From the NCBI GenBank assembly GCA_018699755.1, contig JABIRQ010000134.1, positions 1 to 7,343 on the forward strand: DNA of 7,343 bases. Direction: 5' to 3'. The stretch's first letter is position 1. Each line of letters begins with the position of its first letter. A model generated the notes under the pieces. That model was not told where the DNA came from, ran no database searches, and saw nothing but the letters and a program-made list of their open reading frames with translations. The position numbers were made by a program, and so were the translations under genes. This document shows positions 4,277-7,343 of the stretch, in pieces. This DNA comes from Rhodospirillaceae bacterium. GTDB taxonomy: Bacteria; Pseudomonadota; Alphaproteobacteria; CADEGL01.

Positions 4277-5962
4277 ATGGCTGAACAGGCATCCACATAC
4301 GATTTCGTCATCGTCGGCAGCGGGTCGGCGGGGGGCGTGCTGGCGCGGCGGTTGAGCGACGATCCGGCGAACTCCGTTCTGCTGCTGGAGGCGGGGCCGG
4401 AGAACCGCAACTGGCGGATCCAGATGCCGACGGCGATGGCCCATGCGATCACGGGGCCGCGCTTCAACTGGCAATACGTGACCGAGCCGGAGCCCCATCT
4501 GGGCGGAAGGGTGATCGACCAGCCGCGCGGCCGGGTGCTCGGCGGTTCCTCCTCGATCAACGGCATGATGTATATCCGCGGCCATGCCCGCGACTACGAC
4601 CGCTGGGCCCAATTGGGCTGCCGCGGCTGGAGCTATGCCGACGTGTTGCCCTATTTCCGCCGCGCCGAGAGCCACGAGCTGGGCGGCGACGCTTATCACG
4701 GCGCGGACGGCCCGCTCGCCGTCACGGCGTCGAAAATGACCAATCCCTTGAGCCGGGCCTTCGTCGAGGCCGGGGTCGAGGCCGGCTATCCCCGCGCCGA
4801 GGACGTCAACGGCCGGCGCCAGGAAGGCTTCGGCCGGGCGGACCGCACGACCGCCCCCGACGGCCGCCGCGCCGATGTGGCGACGATGTATCTCGACCCG
4901 ATCCGGGACCGCCAGAACCTCATCATCGCGACCGGCGCCTTCGCCACAAGGGTGATCATGGAGGGCCGCCGGGCCGTCGGCGTGGCCTATGAACAGGACG
5001 GCGACGAGCGCCGGGCCATGGCCGCGCGCGAGGTCATCCTCTCCGGCGGCGCAATCAACTCGCCCCAGCTCCTGATGCTTTCGGGCATCGGGCCGGCCGA
5101 CGAGCTGGCCCAGCACGGCATTCCGCTGGTCCACGAGCTGAACGGCGTCGGCCGCAACCTGCAGGACCACCCGGATATCGCCATCGTCCAGGCCTGCCCC
5201 AAGCCCGTCTCCCTGCACACCGCGCTGACCCCCTGGGGCAAGCTGCGGATCGGCCTGCGCTGGTTCCTGCGCCATGACGGGATCGGCGCGAGCAACCAAT
5301 ACGAGGCGGTCGCCTTCATCCGCAGCCGCGCGGGCCTGGAGCATCCGGACCTCCAGATTTCCTTCCTGCCGGTGGGCCTGGGCGAGGTGAAGGACGGCTC
5401 GTTGATGGATGCCAGCATCGGCGAGCACGCCTACACCGCGAATGTCGACCTGTTGCGCCCGACCAGCCGCGGCCGCCTGACCCTGCGCAGCGCCGATCCG
5501 CACGACAAGCCGCGCCTGGTCGTCAATTTCCTCGCGACCCGGGAAGACGCCGAGGCCCTTGTGACCGCCGTCAAGCTGGTGCGCGAGATCTACGCCCAGC
5601 CCGCCCTGGCGCCCTATCGCGGCGAGGAACTCAAACCCGGCCCGGCGGTGCAGAGCGATGCCGAGATCGATGCCTGGGTCCGCGCCAATGTGGGATCCTC
5701 CAAGCACCCGGTCAGCACCTGCCGCATGGGCCCCGCCGGCGACGGCCATGCCGTGGTCGATCCGGAGCTGCGCGTGCACGGCATCGAGAATCTGCGCGTG
5801 GTCGATGCCTCGGTCATGCCGGATCTGGTCAGCGGCAACACCAATGCGCCGACGATCATGATCGGCGAGAAGGCCGCCGACTTCATTCTCGGCCGCCCGC
5901 CGCCGGCGCGCTCGGACGCGGAAGTGGGGATCCATCCGGCCTGGGAGACGGCGCAGCGCTAG
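4277..5962 (+). CDS. GMC-family FAD-dependent oxidoreductase (choline dehydrogenase-like)
   Basis: The product has 561 residues, the normal length for a GMC alcohol dehydrogenase. The FAD-binding loop GSGSAGG is at 14-20, with LLLEAGP at 35-41. The first GMC signature is around 84-102 (RGRVLGGSSSINGMMYIRG) and the second at 257-273 (GGAINSPQLLMLSGIGP). Near the C-terminus, SSKHPVSTCRMG contains the expected active-site His477, and GNTNAPTIMIGEKAA gives the usual Asn521 partner. There is no signal peptide, so it is probably cytoplasmic. It would oxidise an alcohol to an aldehyde or ketone; the substrate is unknown. The ATG follows GAAAGG by about nine bases. Two short gaps (53 and 102 bases) and no terminator separate it from the exported protein and from peptides 5 and 6, which suggests one transcript. 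Primary choline dehydrogenase (betA) is unlikely, because no bet genes are near. Confidence 0.9.
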   Translation: MAEQASTYDFVIVGSGSAGGVLARRLSDDPANSVLLLEAGPENRNWRIQMPTAMAHAITGPRFNWQYVTEPEPHLGGRVIDQPRGRVLGGSSSINGMMYIRGHARDYDRWAQLGCRGWSYADVLPYFRRAESHELGGDAYHGADGPLAVTASKMTNPLSRAFVEAGVEAGYPRAEDVNGRRQEGFGRADRTTAPDGRRADVATMYLDPIRDRQNLIIATGAFATRVIMEGRRAVGVAYEQDGDERRAMAAREVILSGGAINSPQLLMLSGIGPADELAQHGIPLVHELNGVGRNLQDHPDIAIVQACPKPVSLHTALTPWGKLRIGLRWFLRHDGIGASNQYEAVAFIRSRAGLEHPDLQISFLPVGLGEVKDGSLMDASIGEHAYTANVDLLRPTSRGRLTLRSADPHDKPRLVVNFLATREDAEALVTAVKLVREIYAQPALAPYRGEELKPGPAVQSDAEIDAWVRANVGSSKHPVSTCRMGPAGDGHAVVDPELRVHGIENLRVVDASVMPDLVSGNTNAPTIMIGEKAADFILGRPPPARSDAEVGIHPAWETAQR

Positions 5963-6015
5963 GATCGCAGGCGCGCCGCGAACGGGGTCGCGAATCGCAA
6001 AAAGGGGAAGCGCCG

Positions 6016-6447
6016 ATGAAACGTCTTTTTGGAGCGGTCCTGACGGGATGGCTCGTCTTCGGAAGCCCGCTTGCCTTGGTGGGGCAAGACGCGGGAGAGT
6101 CGAGCGCGCAGCTGCGCCAGCTTCAAGGCAGTTGGCGGAGCCTCGACGATCCGAAAAGCGTGCTGGCTTTTTCGGACAGTGTGAAAACCGACATCTATGA
6201 CGGCGAAGCGGTGGAAGCGAACGAAGTGACGGCTGCCGGCTTCTGCGAAGGCGCCGCACCCGGCTCCGAAGTGCCGGGCACGGAAGCGCCCGACTGGAAA
6301 TTGCCTGCTTCTCGATTGAAGAACTACTACCTGGTCGAACCGGGCACGGGCCTCTGCTGGTATGTCATCAAGGCCACGGCCAAGAAGCTCGTGTTGTCCC
6401 AAGTCGGCCGGGGCAACACGCTCCGCTACCGGCGCACCGAGCCCTGA
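6016..6447 (+). CDS. Small exported protein, lipocalin-like pattern
   Basis: The product has 143 residues. A signal peptide is clear: MKRLF then a hydrophobic run to about residue 22, with cleavage probably before DAGESS. The mature part has LQGSWRSLDDPKSVLAF (36-52) and ends with GRGNTLRYRR, a pattern seen in small beta-barrel, lipocalin-like secreted proteins. Cys77 and Cys114 could form a disulfide in the periplasm. AGGGGAAG gives a good ribosome site seven bases before the ATG. The gene lies between the GMC oxidoreductase and peptides 5/6 on the same strand. A binding or immunity-type role is imaginable but not shown. I do not recognise a named family with confidence. Confidence 0.7.
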   Translation: MKRLFGAVLTGWLVFGSPLALVGQDAGESSAQLRQLQGSWRSLDDPKSVLAFSDSVKTDIYDGEAVEANEVTAAGFCEGAAPGSEVPGTEAPDWKLPASRLKNYYLVEPGTGLCWYVIKATAKKLVLSQVGRGNTLRYRRTEP

Positions 6448-6509
6448 CGCGGGGTTCCATGGGCGAGTGGAAGGCGATATCCGCGGCGCGTGCGGCGTGG
6501 TAGAGATGG

Positions 6510-6531
6510 CGGCGGCAAACGGTTGCCGCCG
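6510..6531 (+). promoter_or_regulatory. Perfect hairpin just upstream of peptide 5
   Basis: CGGCGGCAA (6510-6518) pairs with TTGCCGCCG (6523-6531) around the 4-base loop ACGG. It ends only a few bases before AGGAG (6538-6542), the ribosome site of peptide 5. No T-tract follows, so it is not a simple terminator. It may protect or process the peptide mRNA, or set its translation relative to the upstream genes. Confidence 0.5.
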
Positions 6532-6549
6532 AAATGCAGGAGTGCAGGA

Positions 6550-6672
6550 ATGATCGATCGACAGATCGTCGACTTCGACGACGACGGCGAATTCTCGGAC
6601 GAAGCCTTGGATCGCGCGGGCGGCCGCGTGGTCCTGACCTTGGGCTGCGCGTCGCACCTTTGTGGAGGATGA
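6550..6672 (+). CDS. DEALDR-leader small peptide 5, two-cysteine tail
   Basis: This 40-residue gene starts with MIDRQIVDFDDD and reaches GEFSDEALDR at residue 22. The tail is AGGRVVLTLGCASHLCGG, with two Cys five apart, Ser and Thr, and a Gly-Gly end. The ATG at 6550 is chosen over an in-frame start at 6490 because AGGAG lies seven bases before it and the length then matches its relatives. The leader shares IVD with peptide 3. Its last two Gly codons (GGAGGA) also form the ribosome site of peptide 6, four bases downstream, so the two are translationally coupled. This looks like a two-peptide precursor pair. No modification enzyme of known RiPP type adjoins it. Confidence 0.75.
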   Translation: MIDRQIVDFDDDGEFSDEALDRAGGRVVLTLGCASHLCGG

Positions 6673-6676
6673 TGAC

Positions 6677-6796
6677 ATGACGAAAGCACCCATCGACAAG
6701 ACCTTTTCGGACGAGAACCTCGCGGACGAGCCTCTCGACCGCGGGACGATCGCACGCTTGCCGATCACCTTGGGCACGTTCCGGCCGAACGGCTAA
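6677..6796 (+). CDS. DEPLDR-leader small peptide 6, no cysteine
   Basis: This 39-residue gene has a leader MTKAPIDKTF followed by SDENLADEPLDR (to residue 22), a variant with Pro for Ala. The tail GTIARLPITLGTFRPNG has two or three Thr and no Cys or Ser. It shares L-T/I-T-L-G with peptide 5 (VVLTLG and LPITLG). GGAGG (6664-6668) inside the end of peptide 5 is eight bases before the ATG; the ATGs at 6669 and 6672 run into stops at once. A strong terminator follows at once. The different composition suggests a partner peptide rather than a copy of peptide 5. Confidence 0.75.
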   Translation: MTKAPIDKTFSDENLADEPLDRGTIARLPITLGTFRPNG

Positions 6797-6818
6797 CGGC
6801 CCGCAACAGTCAAAGGAG

Positions 6819-6866
6819 CGGCCCGCCGCCACGGTCGAATGCCGTGGGGCGGGCCGTTTCGTTTGT
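6819..6866 (+). terminator. Strong terminator after peptides 5 and 6
   Basis: CGGCCCGCC then CCACGG (6819-6834, G6828 bulged) pairs with CCGTGG then GGCGGGCCG (6842-6856), a 15-bp stem with a 7-base loop, followed by TTTCGTTTGT. Its base (GGAGCGGCCCG ... CGGGCCGTTTCG) matches the terminators of peptides 1 and 4, so terminator sequence is shared across the peptide family even where the 5' flanks differ. Confidence 0.85.
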
Positions 6867-6965
6867 GCGGCGCGGGTTCGTTGATTGCGATCCGCCAGGG
6901 GCTTAAAACAGGACGCGGACACCGTCCGGTCCGCTTTCGTTATGTCCAACCTGGCGAGCAGACCT

Positions 6966-7343
6966 ATGTCCCAGACCGACTCCCGGCCCATGGCGGCGCG
7001 CAAGAACGGCGCGGCGGATCGTTTCGACGTCGTCATCGTCGGCGCCGGCTTCGCCGGCATGTACATGCTCCACAAGACGCGCCGGCTCGGCCTTTCGGCC
7101 GTGGTGCTGGACCGGGCCGGCGGCGTGGGCGGCACCTGGTACTGGAACCGCTACCCCGGCGCGCGCTGCGACGTCGACAGCATCCAGTATTCCTATTCCT
7201 TCGACGACAACCTGCAGCAGGAATGGGAATGGACCGAGTTCTACGCCACCCAGCCCGAGATCCTGCGCTATGCCGAGCATGTCGCCGATCGCTACGACCT
7301 GCGCCGAGACATGCGCTTCAACACCGAGGTCGTGTCCGCGAGC
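6966..7343 (+). CDS. Baeyer-Villiger-type flavin monooxygenase (5' part, cut by window end)
   Basis: The first 126 residues are visible and the rest lies beyond the window. DVVIVGAGFAGMY (21-33) is the FAD-binding Rossmann loop. GGVGGTWYWNRYPGARCDVDS (52-72) and YSYSF are hallmark sequences of the cyclohexanone/phenylacetone monooxygenase family, which use NADPH and O2 to insert oxygen next to a ketone. The start is uncertain: ATG 6966 is used, but an in-frame ATG at 6942 adds eight residues, and neither has a strong ribosome site. It follows the peptide terminator, so it is probably a separate transcript. A GMC alcohol dehydrogenase and a ketone monooxygenase near each other would fit an alcohol-to-ketone-to-ester sequence, but that is inference. 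Confidence 0.85.
   Translation, partial: MSQTDSRPMAARKNGAADRFDVVIVGAGFAGMYMLHKTRRLGLSAVVLDRAGGVGGTWYWNRYPGARCDVDSIQYSYSFDDNLQQEWEWTEFYATQPEILRYAEHVADRYDLRRDMRFNTEVVSAS

Noticed and set aside
4277..5962. Calling the GMC gene betA (choline dehydrogenase)
   Set aside because: GMC motifs are shared by many alcohol dehydrogenases, and no betaine aldehyde dehydrogenase or betI is nearby.
4190..6259. A 689-codon open frame on the minus strand opposite the GMC gene
   Set aside because: It mirrors the GMC gene in high-GC DNA, its translation is rich in Arg, Ala, Gly and His with no recognisable domain, and the plus-strand frame has full GMC motifs.
41..6796. Assigning the peptides to a named class such as lanthipeptide, lasso peptide, microcin or Nif11/nitrile hydratase-type leader
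   Set aside because: The short leader lacks the diagnostic motifs of those classes that I can recall, two tails have no Cys, and no matching modification gene is present in the window.
1..7343. CRISPR array, tRNA or rRNA genes
   Set aside because: No regularly spaced identical repeats and no cloverleaf or rRNA-like sequence were seen. The repeats present are long, diverged and inverted.

Overview
The window is high-GC DNA (about 65% by eye) with a codon style and gene content that suggest an alphaproteobacterium, possibly of the Rhodospirillales/Rhizobiales type. This is an inference from family resemblance, not from a marker gene. It looks like an accessory region. Four ordinary metabolic genes and one small exported protein lie among very short genes that share one leader-like motif.

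The main feature is a family of 38-42 residue peptides, each with an acidic N-terminal half ending in (D/E)xxLxDE(A/P)LDR followed by a variable 16-20 residue tail. Five intact members are visible: 41-157 (+), 3555-3683 (-), 3783-3899 (-), 6550-6672 (+) and 6677-6796 (+). A broken sixth copy lies at 677-748 (+). A constant leader with a hypervariable tail is the usual layout of RiPP (ribosomally made, post-translationally modified peptide) precursors, but no recognised RiPP-modifying enzyme is in the window and I cannot name the class.

Layout: 1-290, peptide 1 with its Shine-Dalgarno, a structured 3' region and a terminator. 291-863, a diverged duplicate of the peptide upstream region, a 17-bp hairpin, a deleted peptide gene and a fragment of an IS3-type transposase OrfA. 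864-1104, a very AT-rich leader (about 22% GC over 961-1080). 1105-3413, a two-gene operon with a 4-bp overlap: a DUF1611 (DgcN-like) P-loop protein and a PLP-dependent alanine/ornithine-racemase-family protein. 3441-4182 on the minus strand, two more peptide genes with terminators and a second copy of the upstream repeat. 4277-6866 (+), a GMC-family FAD oxidoreductase, a small exported protein and two translationally coupled peptides, closed by a strong terminator. 6966-7343 (+), the start of a Baeyer-Villiger-type flavin monooxygenase cut by the window end.

Peptide units with related 5' and 3' flanks sit in inverted orientation on both sides of the DUF1611/racemase operon. That operon therefore looks as if it was inserted into, or bracketed by, an expanding peptide array. 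The GMC oxidoreductase, exported protein and peptides 5 and 6 are plausibly one transcript. A working hypothesis, not shown by the sequence alone, is that the oxidoreductases and perhaps the racemase pair act with this peptide family.
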